From Prostheceraeus crozeri (taxonomy: Eukaryota; Platyhelminthes; Polycladida; Euryleptidae): a DNA stretch of 64,000 nt. Location: the NCBI GenBank assembly GCA_907163375.1, contig CAJQUW010003176.1:62001-126000 (forward strand), read 5' to 3'. The notes under the pieces were generated by a model. The model ran no database searches. It was not told the origin of the DNA and saw nothing but the letters and a program-made list of their open reading frames with translations. Below, in pieces: positions 20,326 through 28,337 of the stretch. The first letter of the stretch is position 1. The number at the start of each line of letters is the position of its first letter. The translations under genes were made by a program, and so were the position numbers.

Positions 20326-20682
20326 TTAACGCTTAGAGCCAAAGATATTACCCAATAGGTTGCCCACGGCAGGAGCTATCATTGGAAGTATTGCTGAAAG
20401 GAAACCGCCCTTTTGTGTTAGAGTTTTCCTCTTTCTTTGAAGGGTGACTTTAGGATTGGAGATGAAACGCAATTTCGTAGCATATCGCTTAAGTAACTTT
20501 CGTTGTTTTGGCGCTAATTTCTTCGTCCTCAACTTCCTCACATGAGAAATAATTTCACGAATGAATTTATCGTTAGCATGTCGTATAGCATTGTATCACT
20601 GATTTGCTTTCATTCGTCGGAGAGCTTGAATGGCTGAAGAAAACTTTTGACTTTTACGTTTCGTCATTTTACGTTTCGCCAT
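20326..20682 (-). CDS. small basic Polinton protein with hydrophobic C-terminus (pX-like), nonsense mutation
   Basis: It begins at ATG 20682 with a very basic start (MAKRKMTKRKSQKF). TGA at 20596-20598 interrupts it after 28 codons, and the same phase continues to 20326. The second part is basic, then LTQKGGFLSAILPMIAPAVGNLLG, a hydrophobic Gly-rich tail that suggests a membrane-active peptide. Similar short proteins (basic region plus QKGGFL and a hydrophobic tail) are common in Mavericks. One base change accounts for the break. Confidence 0.7.
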
Positions 20683-20733
20683 TTTCCGTATTAGTCTTTG
20701 CTAAAACCTATCTTTATCACATTTGCATAGGTA

Positions 20734-21057
20734 CTAACTATTGCGGCATAAGTGACACTCGAAATGAGCAATATCACAGTGGTTACATTTGCAAAGTTGA
20801 ATGCAATTACGTATGAAACAGCGTTGACAAAAAGCATGCTTACATCTCTTGAAGATGCGCTTTTCATTTCCATCCTTTCGCTTACATACATCACAACACA
20901 TAGTTTCACCGTTACTGATGTCTATAGCAAGTCTTTTTGAAGATATGAATTTGCTAGCCTTTTCTAAATAATAGACACATGTACAGAAGGAATATACTTC
21001 GAGAGTGAGCAGACATAGCTCGAAAACCAGTTGTGCTACAATCAAGTACCACTGCAT
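20734..21057 (-). CDS. membrane-anchored RING-finger protein, accessory Polinton gene
   Basis: 107 residues from ATG 21057, which lies 3 bp from the stop of the preceding gene. Residues 3-30 are hydrophobic (WYLIVAQLVFELCLLTLEVY), a likely signal anchor. The C-terminal half has a C3HC4 RING spacing: C55-x2-C58, C72-x-H74, C77-x2-C80, then C91-x2-C94 (or C101-x2-C104). RING proteins of this shape are E3 ubiquitin ligases, and viral ones often act on membrane or immune proteins; here only the zinc pattern and anchor are seen. It is not a known Polinton core gene. Confidence 0.65.
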   Translation of the reverse strand: MQWYLIVAQLVFELCLLTLEVYSFCTCVYYLEKASKFISSKRLAIDISNGETMCCDVCKRKDGNEKRIFKRCKHAFCQRCFIRNCIQLCKCNHCDIAHFECHLCRNS

Positions 21058-21059
21058 TT

Positions 21060-21398
21060 TCAATTTTTCTTTAAGGAAAGTTGAATGTGAATATCTGAAA
21101 TCGCTTCAATCACTAGACTGCTACCATGATGGTTAAATGCGTTAAGACGTTCAGCAATTTTTATCATATGTCTTTTAAAAAATTCTTCGGGGTGATCTAC
21201 CACTTCCATTGAATAAGAAGCAAAATGGAAAGAGCGACTTTCCACCTCTTCCTTTCCAAAATGACTAAACTTAATTTTCGCAACTAATCGCGCCATGATA
21301 ATGCTATCAGAGAATGTATTCATTAACTCTAGAAATAGAGTGCTAGCATCATCGACCACTGCTTCGATGTCGGTCTCATCTTTATGAAAATTTATCAC
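21060..21398 (-). CDS. stand-alone relative of the polymerase B N-terminal domain
   Basis: 112 residues from GTG 21398; the frame is open about 13 more codons upstream without an ATG, and a CTTTTTCATAG acceptor-like word stands there, so the start may be spliced. It follows the pre-exonuclease region of polymerase B over its whole length: MEVVDHPEEFFKRHMIKIAE against TEVVDCESWINFHIQGLKLN; LNAFNHHGSSLVIEAISDIHIQLSL against DKFNERDSGLVFGGIETAMIKITLL. In many Maverick polymerases this segment carries an SGW-type motif. The function of the domain is unknown. A duplicated domain kept as its own protein next to an exonuclease suggests a replication partner. Confidence 0.6.
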   Translation of the reverse strand: MINFHKDETDIEAVVDDASTLFLELMNTFSDSIIMARLVAKIKFSHFGKEEVESRSFHFASYSMEVVDHPEEFFKRHMIKIAERLNAFNHHGSSLVIEAISDIHIQLSLKKN

Positions 21399-21557
21399 AT
21401 AATCTTGAACAGCTCCTTTTAAACTTTGCCTATGAAAAAGTAATGTTCCTCAGTCGTTTGAGAAAGACATGATCGCCCTTTATCTAACCCATCCATTGCA
21501 TGAAAACAACAACTCTTCTCATAGTAATATTTATTGAATAACGGTAACAAGCATGCA

Positions 21558-22094
21558 TTATAAATCAATGGTTTGAAAGAGATAAAATAGATACAGCTGG
21601 TAACTATCATGCAGCGAGCAATGATAACCATGCAGGACTTTGGCAGTGTTGAGGTAAGGAGGAAAGAAGCATTGGTTATGAACGTAGCTACTACAACGAA
21701 TAGACAAAATAGGAACACACAAATCCTTAAAACGTTTCGTGACTTCATGATAATGTTGATTCACTCTACTATCCCAAGGCGGGAGCAAAATATCATCAAT
21801 GATTAGATTAGGAAATACTTTCCTCTCCTTACCAGGATTATTACAAAAGATGCGTACGAGTATAACATTGAAAGCAGCTAACCATCGTTTAAAGTCAATA
21901 AGAAGAGCACTCTCACAAGAAAAGCCATAGTCTTGCAAATATTTCAGATTAAGTCCATGAATGTGTTTTCTCGCCCATTGATCAACATTGGGATCGCAGT
22001 TGGCATGTTGATGATAGACACTAACAATCTGATATGTCCAATTGTTCATAGCAATAGCACTGAGCTCCTGTACAGGTTCACCCTCACAATCCAT
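21558..22094 (-). CDS. DEDDh-type exonuclease-like protein
   Basis: 178 residues from ATG 22094. The D-x-E motif is DCEGEPVQE at residues 2-4, and the closing H-x4-D is HCSLHD (H158, D163). Between them are ARKHIHGLNLKYLQDYGFS and LLPPWDSRVN, typical of a family found in many invertebrate genomes that starts with a CEG-x-PVQE motif. The expected middle acidic position (FCNNPGKE) reads Asn, so activity is uncertain. The ATG is so close to the first motif that a strand is missing. The frame upstream is open back to an acceptor-like TTTTAG at 22113, so an upstream exon is likely. It would trim DNA or RNA 3' ends. Confidence 0.68.
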   Translation of the reverse strand: MDCEGEPVQELSAIAMNNWTYQIVSVYHQHANCDPNVDQWARKHIHGLNLKYLQDYGFSCESALLIDFKRWLAAFNVILVRIFCNNPGKERKVFPNLIIDDILLPPWDSRVNQHYHEVTKRFKDLCVPILSIRCSSYVHNQCFFPPYLNTAKVLHGYHCSLHDSYQLYLFYLFQTIDL

Positions 22095-22146
22095 AAAAAT
22101 GATGATAGAAGCCTAAAACGGAAATTTACACATCTAAGGAAGCGTT

Positions 22147-22347
22147 CTATAACATATTACAAAATGAAGAATTACATCGATGCTTTTCACGACAAAATAC
22201 ACAAATGATATGATGGAAACGAAGAAGTAAAATGTATCTAATAAGACCACGTCCACGACACTCAAAGCACATAAGCGAATTGTCATAGGGTAGAGTTAGG
22301 AAAGGACTAGTAATTCTCCTTCTTTGATTTGCGTTTTGATGCAGCAT
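22147..22347 (-). CDS. possible small Cys-rich protein
   Basis: 66 residues from ATG 22347. It contains CFEC, then 16 residues later CVFC, and further Cys (KHRC, SSFC), a plausible zinc site, with a hydrophobic stretch between them. It overlaps the tail of the gene interrupted by piggyBac in another phase. It is short and unlike anything I recognise; it may be chance. Confidence 0.3.
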   Translation of the reverse strand: MLHQNANQRRRITSPFLTLPYDNSLMCFECRGRGLIRYILLLRFHHIICVFCREKHRCNSSFCNML

Positions 22348-22383
22348 TCTTCTCCGACTTGCGCTTCGTACCACTGCTGTTAA

Positions 22384-22398
22384 CCCTTATCGGTATGC
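22384..22398 (+). repeat. piggyBac terminal inverted repeat, left
   Basis: CCCTTATCGGTATGC, directly next to TTAA. The reverse complement of the right end reads CCCTTATCGGTATAC. Confidence 0.93.
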
Positions 22399-22793
22399 AA
22401 CTTTGGAACACCCTCATCGGTATAAGTGTCACATTTTGTTGCAAATGTCTTCTAAATGCATCCAATGATTTTTGATCTCCATCTATTACATTTTTCTTAA
22501 AAGAATCGATATTTTTGTTCTGAAGACGTTTAGGTAATTGAAAGTGGAACATACAGAACTGGTTACTAACTGAAATAAAACATTATATAGGCCTACACTT
22601 TAAATCGATTACAGTATAAATGCGATTAATCCGATACGCAGAAAAGGCAACAACTTTCAACTTCCTTAATGTTTGTATCTGCTTGCATGTGCATGTTCAA
22701 ATAATATAGAATTCTACATTAAAAAACAGAGTACACAAAATATTCAAGGTTATTTTCATTCAATTCTATGATACACAGATCGTAGGCTACAAC

Positions 22794-24446
22794 TCAGATT
22801 CTCAACAGTATAAGCACTTTGTGAGCTTCGCTACTCTGCGATGACGAGGACACACGAAGTTTTGACAGAGACACTGATGACCACACTTTGCAACGGCCAA
22901 ATTTTGATTGAAGAGTGGTCAAAAGAAGAGAAGTTGCTGGTTGCGTAAACCCCAAGATCTCTGCGGCATGTTTCGTAGCACGCGGCAAGTTACGGCTTTT
23001 CTTGTGTCTCGTTTCTGCATATGGTTTGGCCAACATCAAACTCAACTGTTTCATGAAATGTCGCCGAGAGTTTGGATAACCGTCGTGTTTCATTATGAGA
23101 AAAGCGTTGAAAGCCGACACATCAAGCATATTATAAAAAAGAAGTAACGGCCAACGAACTGTCTTTCTCCTGCATGTAAATTCCTCAATGTTCTCATCGA
23201 ACTGGTCCACTCCTTTCTTCCCGAAGTTGTAGTCGATTATCATTCGTGGTTTCACTGACGATTCCGGAACAATTTCATTGCCAGAGTGAGATGAGCTTAA
23301 CAACACAACGTTTCGGTTCTTCTTCGGACAGTAGGAAACCATAACAATCTTGTTTTCGTGATCACGAACGAAAACTGAAGAATTAGGCTGGCGATCCTTA
23401 CTTTTCAATTGTGGGGGAATTTCTCTTCTGTTTATCCTCACGGTCCCTAGCAACGTTAAATCTTTCTCGAGGAGTGAAGTAGCGAGAGAATAACTGGTGA
23501 AATAATTATCTGTCACAATATCTCGACGAGATCCATACACTGGTACGCACAATTCCATCACTACATCTTTTTCGAGATTTCTGTGAACTTTGTTGTCTTT
23601 CTTTCCGATGTAGATAATTGAATTCAGAGCAAAACCACTCTTGGCCTCACAAAGCCAAAATATCTTGACTCCATATTTAGCAGGCTTTGACGGTAAATAT
23701 GTTCTTCCGGGTACCTTGCCCCGGTATCCGACAAGCTGTTCATCAACGGTTAGGACAGTATCAGGTACATAAAATCTCATTAAGTTGCGTTGGAACAAGT
23801 CCCATATCTCCCGTATGGCAGTGAGGCGATCATCCTTCAGACGTTCTTCCCGATTTCGAAAGTCATCGAACCTCGCGGTGCGAAGAAAAAATTTGAATCG
23901 CAGAATGCTGATCACGGCCCGAAAGAATGGCCTTCCATCGGTAGGATTCCACAATTCTTCTATCGATGTGACATTGTCTCTATCGAGACCAGCCCGCAGT
24001 AAAATTGACAGACAAGCTAATATTTCGTCGAAAGTGAATGGACACATGTACGAATGAATTTTCCTGACAGTCCGTATGACGTCGCTCACTTTCCTATTTG
24101 TGTATCTCAAAATAATGAGGACGATTTCTTCGTTGATAAACAACTGAAATGCCTCCTTCTCTGATGATGGGTGAGCCAGATTACGCGGATGAAAGTTCGT
24201 GATATTTTGGTTTCTTGACCTGGACTGAAATGGCTCTGTCGAGAAAATTATATCGTTTACTTGAATTTCCGAAGGGAGAACCTCTTCCTCTACTTCATTG
24301 CTGTCACTTTCGCTGTCAGTGTCATTTTGAATGGGAGACAGTTCACCGAAAATTTCGTCTTCTGATGCACTTTCGTCGAACGAATCATTGTTTTCGCTGA
24401 GATTCATGATCAATTCCATCGCGGCTTTAGCACTTAGTCGAGTCAT
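22794..24446 (-). CDS. piggyBac-family transposase, C-terminal frameshift
   Basis: 550 residues. The acidic N-terminus is typical. The DDE_Tnp_1_7 catalytic core is complete: D235 (LTVDEQLVGYRGK), D313 (RDIVTDNYFTSYS) and D414/D417 (GKKGVDQFDEN). SKPAKYGVKIFWLCEAKSG is a family signature. The expected C-terminal Cys-rich DNA-binding domain is absent in this frame, which ends SSSQSSEAHKVLILLRI. In another phase, from about 22884 to a stop at 22802-22804, a Cys-dense tail is readable (KCGHQCLCQNFVCPRHRR). One base lost near 22880-22884 therefore removed the domain. The protein cuts and pastes its element at TTAA; this copy is probably defective. Confidence 0.93.
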   Translation of the reverse strand: MTRLSAKAAMELIMNLSENNDSFDESASEDEIFGELSPIQNDTDSESDSNEVEEEVLPSEIQVNDIIFSTEPFQSRSRNQNITNFHPRNLAHPSSEKEAFQLFINEEIVLIILRYTNRKVSDVIRTVRKIHSYMCPFTFDEILACLSILLRAGLDRDNVTSIEELWNPTDGRPFFRAVISILRFKFFLRTARFDDFRNREERLKDDRLTAIREIWDLFQRNLMRFYVPDTVLTVDEQLVGYRGKVPGRTYLPSKPAKYGVKIFWLCEAKSGFALNSIIYIGKKDNKVHRNLEKDVVMELCVPVYGSRRDIVTDNYFTSYSLATSLLEKDLTLLGTVRINRREIPPQLKSKDRQPNSSVFVRDHENKIVMVSYCPKKNRNVVLLSSSHSGNEIVPESSVKPRMIIDYNFGKKGVDQFDENIEEFTCRRKTVRWPLLLFYNMLDVSAFNAFLIMKHDGYPNSRRHFMKQLSLMLAKPYAETRHKKSRNLPRATKHAAEILGFTQPATSLLLTTLQSKFGRCKVWSSVSLSKLRVSSSSQSSEAHKVLILLRI

Positions 24447-24943
24447 CGTTTGACGTTAGATCACTGTGCAATTTACGAAACACGTAGTCAAGGTTTGGCG
24501 GTCACACGTCTGCACTGTATCGCATATCGCCAGTGAGCGTTCGCACAGAGGGATAACGTTCTCCCGTATTCTCAAATGTATAGCTGCGTGTGTTTATTGA
24601 TACGCCCATGGGAAGATGGCAATGAGTAATCAAGAGGTAACTTTGGAAGGCAAGTAATCAACCATCGCTAACTAGTGAAAAAGATTAATAGCGATATTGC
24701 GGTCATTACAATGACTGCAGTAGGACAAGATCGGTGACCTTTGTGAATGCAACAAAACGTGACACTCATACCGATGAAGGTGTTTTGCAACTGAGCCATG
24801 ATTTAAACAACGGATTAAAATTTATCAGCGCAGGGAATCTTTATTGTTAACATTTCTTCATCGTCACAAGAGGAAAAATATATTGAGTAATTAGTAACAA
24901 AGATATCGCTATTTAAGAATTCTTTGCAACAAAATGTGACGGC

Positions 24944-24958
24944 GTATACCGATAAGGG
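24944..24958 (-). repeat. piggyBac terminal inverted repeat, right
   Basis: GTATACCGATAAGGG followed by TTAA at 24959-24962; the first 13 bases match the left end. Confidence 0.93.
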
Positions 24959-25590
24959 TTAAGGATTTGATCAATTATGTCATCCACGTTGGGTGGTTTT
25001 GGAATATATAGGATGGATTCCATATGCATGGAGAGAGAGACTATTTTATTATCCTTGTGTCGACCATAATATAGCCCATTCACTTTGAAAAGGATATCCC
25101 AAGTACCTTCTCCGAGCTCATCACATCTGATGGGTATTGAATGATCTCCATCCTTCTTATAGTAAGTACACCAATGTGATACCGGTAGGCAAATGTGATT
25201 ACCATCCCAAATCTTTCTATAGGGAGTATCCTTGTCATCTCTAGCCTTCCACTCTTGAGCAAGAGGAGTAGGAATGTCCATATTTAATGTCACGTACTCC
25301 TCAATAATATCAAGTTGGTGGCGAATGTACGGACTCACGGGGATCAGTATGTAGTCCCCATACTGATTGCGCATTATCTTGACATCCGTGGAAGGGAGCA
25401 TTCCCGTTTGGAGTACTACGCTATGATCATCATAACGCAAGACTTGTTTAAATTTACGCTGTAGCGGTGTAGGATTATGTACCTTGGTTGTTTCTTCCAC
25501 TGGCCTCAGTTGTAGATGATCTGACCGTAGCGAACCTTGTAACGTTTGACCGCCATTTTGTCTTACTAGTGCAGCAGATGGAGTAGATGC

Positions 25591-25657
25591 CTGAAAATGA
25601 AAAAGATTGTATTAAGTTTACGTTCAAGGGAGGAGAGGGAGGAAAGTAGCGACTTAC
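25591..25657 (-). other. 67-bp intron directly after the ATG of the rightmost gene
   Basis: Minus strand: ATG|GTAAGTCGC ... CATTTTCAG|GCATCTAC. It has the same length and the same position after the ATG as intron 1 of polymerase B, and both second exons begin with GCATC and encode A-S-T. Confidence 0.8.
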
Positions 25658-25750
25658 CATTTTAGTTGGATAATAGAATAGAGAGAGAAAATATGCGTCC
25701 GTCACTCGTGTGATTCAACGATGGAATGATTCTCACTGTGGAAGGCTCGC

Positions 25751-25798
25751 TATTTATATAGAAATGCTTGATTCTCATTGGATGATGATCCTCATTGG
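25751..25798 (-). promoter_or_regulatory. promoter of the rightmost gene (two CCAAT, TATA)
   Basis: On the minus strand, CCAAT is read at 25798-25794 and 25781-25777, and TATATAAATA at 25760-25751. The ATG follows about 90 bases later. The order and rough spacing repeat those in front of polymerase B. Confidence 0.7.
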
Positions 25799-25811
25799 AC
25801 AATAACATCAA

Positions 25812-26555
25812 GCTGATTCCAAATCTGAAATCCGTTTTCCAATCCGATGCTTCGTTTTGAAGCTACAGCCCAAAACGTCCCAAATTCTAACTCTTGTCGT
25901 TTTTCGCCAATGTCCCAAAATCTTAAATGGCGTCTCACATCTAAACGAAGACAGATATGAACAAGCCGTTTGTTTCACTGAATTTGTCTCACTCTTACCT
26001 TTCAAACGAGCTATGGCACGACAAAATCCGTCCACTGGAAGCCAAGATCGAAGCGAGCTCTCCTGAGGGGGGGGACGTCAGCGAAAATTTTTTCTCTCCG
26101 ATTGCGTTCAAACTCACCATACCGATGCAGAATTTCACGCTGAATACAAATCTGGCCTCCGTTTTCACATCCGAGCACTCCTTCCACTCGAAACAACCCA
26201 TTTTACAACCCAACATTCAGCAGATTGCACGAAAAACATCACACACTATAGCCTCAAGACTAATCCTGGCGGTCGCCCAAGACCACCACGACACTCTGTC
26301 GTTCCAGAGGGGGGGGAGTCAGCGAACATTTTGTGAACGTGGACCAACCTGGCCGGCACACCACGACAGACCACAACCTCTGTCGTTCCAGAGTGGGGGG
26401 ACTCAGACTCGAAGCACCACGGCGGCCGACCACGACACTCTGGCGTTCCAGAGGAGGGGGGACTCAGACTCGAAGCACCACGGCGGCCGACCACGACACT
26501 CTGCCGTTCCAGAGGGGGGGCGCGCCGGTCGAGTGTTCGCCGTTTTATTACTACT
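25812..26555 (-). repeat. right terminal inverted repeat of the Polinton
   Basis: It is the inverted partner of 1201-1797, about 744 bp. It contains four copies of the CTCTG-N6-CAGAG palindrome next to G-tracts (26294-26309, 26378-26393, 26438-26453, 26499-26514). The outer 30 bases are almost identical to the left end. Confidence 0.93.
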
Positions 26556-26561
26556 AACAAA
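26556..26561. repeat. right target-site duplication AACAAA
   Basis: Six bases directly outside the right terminus, identical to 1195-1200. Confidence 0.95.
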
Positions 26562-27100
26562 TGAAATTCAAGTATAACATAATTAGGCAAAAATACTAAA
26601 CCTTTAAAAGGTACAAAATAACGGCCACTATATGTTAGAGATTTTGCACCTTATTGCGAAGACAACATAAAATACATTATTTCTGTGCCTTAAATTGTCA
26701 TCGAAAGAGCAAGAGTGTAGAAGCGAATGTGGGTAATCAGCAGAAGGTGCGGCATAGATAGTTTTTAAATATTCTTTTAACCATGCAGTGAATCACATAT
26801 TTGGGAAAGCTTTGAGACTTGCAAAAAGATGCGTGTTGAATGCTGCATCGTCTTTGGATTGCACTCGTTGATGATAAATGTGAACAAATTTATCATCAAC
26901 AGAATGTACCTTGCAACATCAGTTATTCCTTCTATGTAACCTTTTGTGCAATATTTCTTTCTCCCCGGCATCAGTGCATCAACGTCTTGATAATATTTGT
27001 GTGAAATTCTTAAAGAAAGTCTCATAATCCTGTCTCCCATCCTCTCGTACCCTTTTTCATGTTCCGTAAACCCATTGATTCTCTAAGACATACCCGTTGA
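26562..27100. other. host flank right of the Polinton, no gene seen
   Basis: Only short frames without domains; nothing recognisable. Confidence 0.5.
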
Positions 27101-27268
27101 CTCCTACCACCTCGTCAAATGCGCCAATCTTATTATAACAATACCATTGTTAGCTTCTCCTCGCTGATCAGATTATTGTATTCTCTCTGTATGGTTTCAA
27201 AATTTCTACTGTAACCTAGTACCGCTCTGTATTAGGAAATAAAGTTGATAATTATTATTATTAAAAAA
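27100..27268 (+). mobile_element. likely 3' end of a retroposon
   Basis: The stretch ends GAAATAAAGTTGATAATTATTATTATTAAAAAAAA: a polyadenylation-like word, an ATT microsatellite and an A-run, as left at the 3' end of many LINEs. No coding part remains upstream. The left limit is uncertain. Confidence 0.4.
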
Positions 27269-27443
27269 AATCACATTTGATGTTTCTTGAAGTGTAAATA
27301 TCATTTTACATATTCATCGCAATGGCTTGGCCTACTTTTAATCCAAATATTCCACTTTTCATATACCGGTCTGCATGTTTAAGTTGAATTCCATGCAGAA
27401 ATCAATCGCATCAATCTCCTTTTGTACTCATAAGCACAGGTAT

Positions 27444-28337
27444 CGCAAAAACTTCAAATGAAAAATCATGTTTTTGATGTTAATAGTTTTATATTTGCCA
27501 TTTCGCGAATATTTTAGAGCATTTTGACATTTGTACTAACCCAGATGATTTATTCTACTGCATCGTTCATAATAAAACTTGAAATTGCATGAATGAAGCA
27601 TTTTGTGACTCAAATAAAAGCTGATATTTTTGAAAATTAAGAATTTAAGATATATTGCTACCTTTTTATTCAAAAGATATCTTCATAAGGAAAGTGATTG
27701 TTGTGTGAAATTAACCTTAAATTTTTAAAAAGGTGATCAAATTCTGTAAAGAAACAAACGATCCGCCAATCAAAATTTGTCGCTCAATATCTTGTCTAAT
27801 GATCTTGCCCATCCGGCTGGTCATGCTCCTGATTAAGGATGCACGATGTTATTGGGTAGTTCGTTGCACCATACTCGCTTGATTACTTCTTTCAGACTGA
27901 GTATACTACAGTTATTCAGTACTCAGTATGAAAGAAGAAATCAAGCGAGTATGGTGCAACGCAACTCCTCGCGATCATCTCGCATCCACATTATTTGATA
28001 TGTGAATCGTTTGTATCTTCATAACACTTCATCGGTTTTTTGAAAAATATATTGGGCGTCACACAATAATCATTTTTCTTTATGAACAGAACTTTTGCTG
28101 AATTACGAGGCAGCAACATGTCTTAAATTCCAAATTTTCTCAAAAAAATTAGCTTGTATTTGTGCTATAAAAATCCTTGCTTCATTTTTTTAAATCTTTT
28201 TATGAACGATGTTTGAAAATATATTATTCGCATTAGTATAAATGGCAAAATGCTCTAAATTATTCGCGAAATAGCAAATATAAAACCATTAACATCAAAA
28301 ACATATTTTTTCATGACTAGGTGCAAAAGTTCTTGCG
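27444..28337. repeat. fold-back element of about 0.9 kb
   Basis: The left arm and the reverse complement of the right arm match over most of their length: TGTTTTTGATGTTAATAG / ATGTTTTTGATGTTAATGG; ATTTCGCGAATATTTTAGAGC / ATTTCGCGAATAATTTAGAGC. The centre is an almost perfect hairpin, 27863-27906 against 27919-27960, with 12 bases between. No coding frame. Probably a fold-back DNA transposon or two inverted copies. Confidence 0.85.

Larger units (their letters stand above)
22380..24962 (-). mobile_element. piggyBac element with TTAA target duplications
   Basis: TTAA at 22380-22383 and at 24959-24962 flank 22384-24958 (2575 bp). Both ends start CCCTTATCGGTAT (13 bp exact). Subterminal inverted copies of a CATCGGTAT plus GTCACATTTTGTTGC block lie at about 22411-22445, and their partners at about 24748-24795 and 24926-24950. 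It carries one transposase gene on the minus strand and lies within the end of a Polinton gene. Confidence 0.95.
22307..25660 (-). pseudogene. rightmost Polinton gene, spliced, interrupted by piggyBac; function unknown
   Basis: Exon 1 is only the ATG at 25658-25660, then an intron with GTAAGT donor and TTTTTCATTTTCAG acceptor (25591-25657). Exon 2 runs from 25590 to the TTAA at 24959-24962, where the piggyBac element begins. Beyond the element the same phase continues from 22379 and ends with a Lys-rich tail at TAG 22307. The open frame at 22307-22552 is therefore partly transposon sequence. The protein (about 245 residues before insertion) has ILIPVSPYIRHQL, WDGNHICLPVSHW and FKVNGLYYGRHKDNKIVSLS; the last looks like alternating beta strands and could be an OB-fold single-strand DNA-binding protein, but this is a guess. 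The promoter has CCAAT and TATA like polymerase B. Confidence 0.75.
1195..26561. mobile_element. Polinton/Maverick element with 6-bp target-site duplication
   Basis: The element proper is 1201-26555 (25,355 bp). Both ends read AGTAGTAATAAAACGG inward, and the six bases outside each end are identical: AACAAA at 1195-1200 and at 26556-26561. The 6-bp duplication and AG-type termini are what is known for Polintons. Inside are the full core set: protein-primed DNA polymerase B, retroviral-type integrase with chromodomain, adenain-like protease, packaging ATPase and a capsid protein, together with several accessory genes. Several core genes carry single-base breaks, so this copy is almost certainly unable to move by itself. 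A piggyBac element lies inside it, so the pre-insertion Polinton was about 22.8 kb. Confidence 0.97.

Noticed and set aside
21419-21748. 109-residue frame with hydrophobic N-terminus
   Set aside because: It overlaps the exonuclease C-terminal part in another phase; the hydrophobicity is a by-product.
22307-22552. 81-residue Lys-rich protein as an independent gene
   Set aside because: The piggyBac end lies inside it; the tail belongs to the rightmost Polinton gene.
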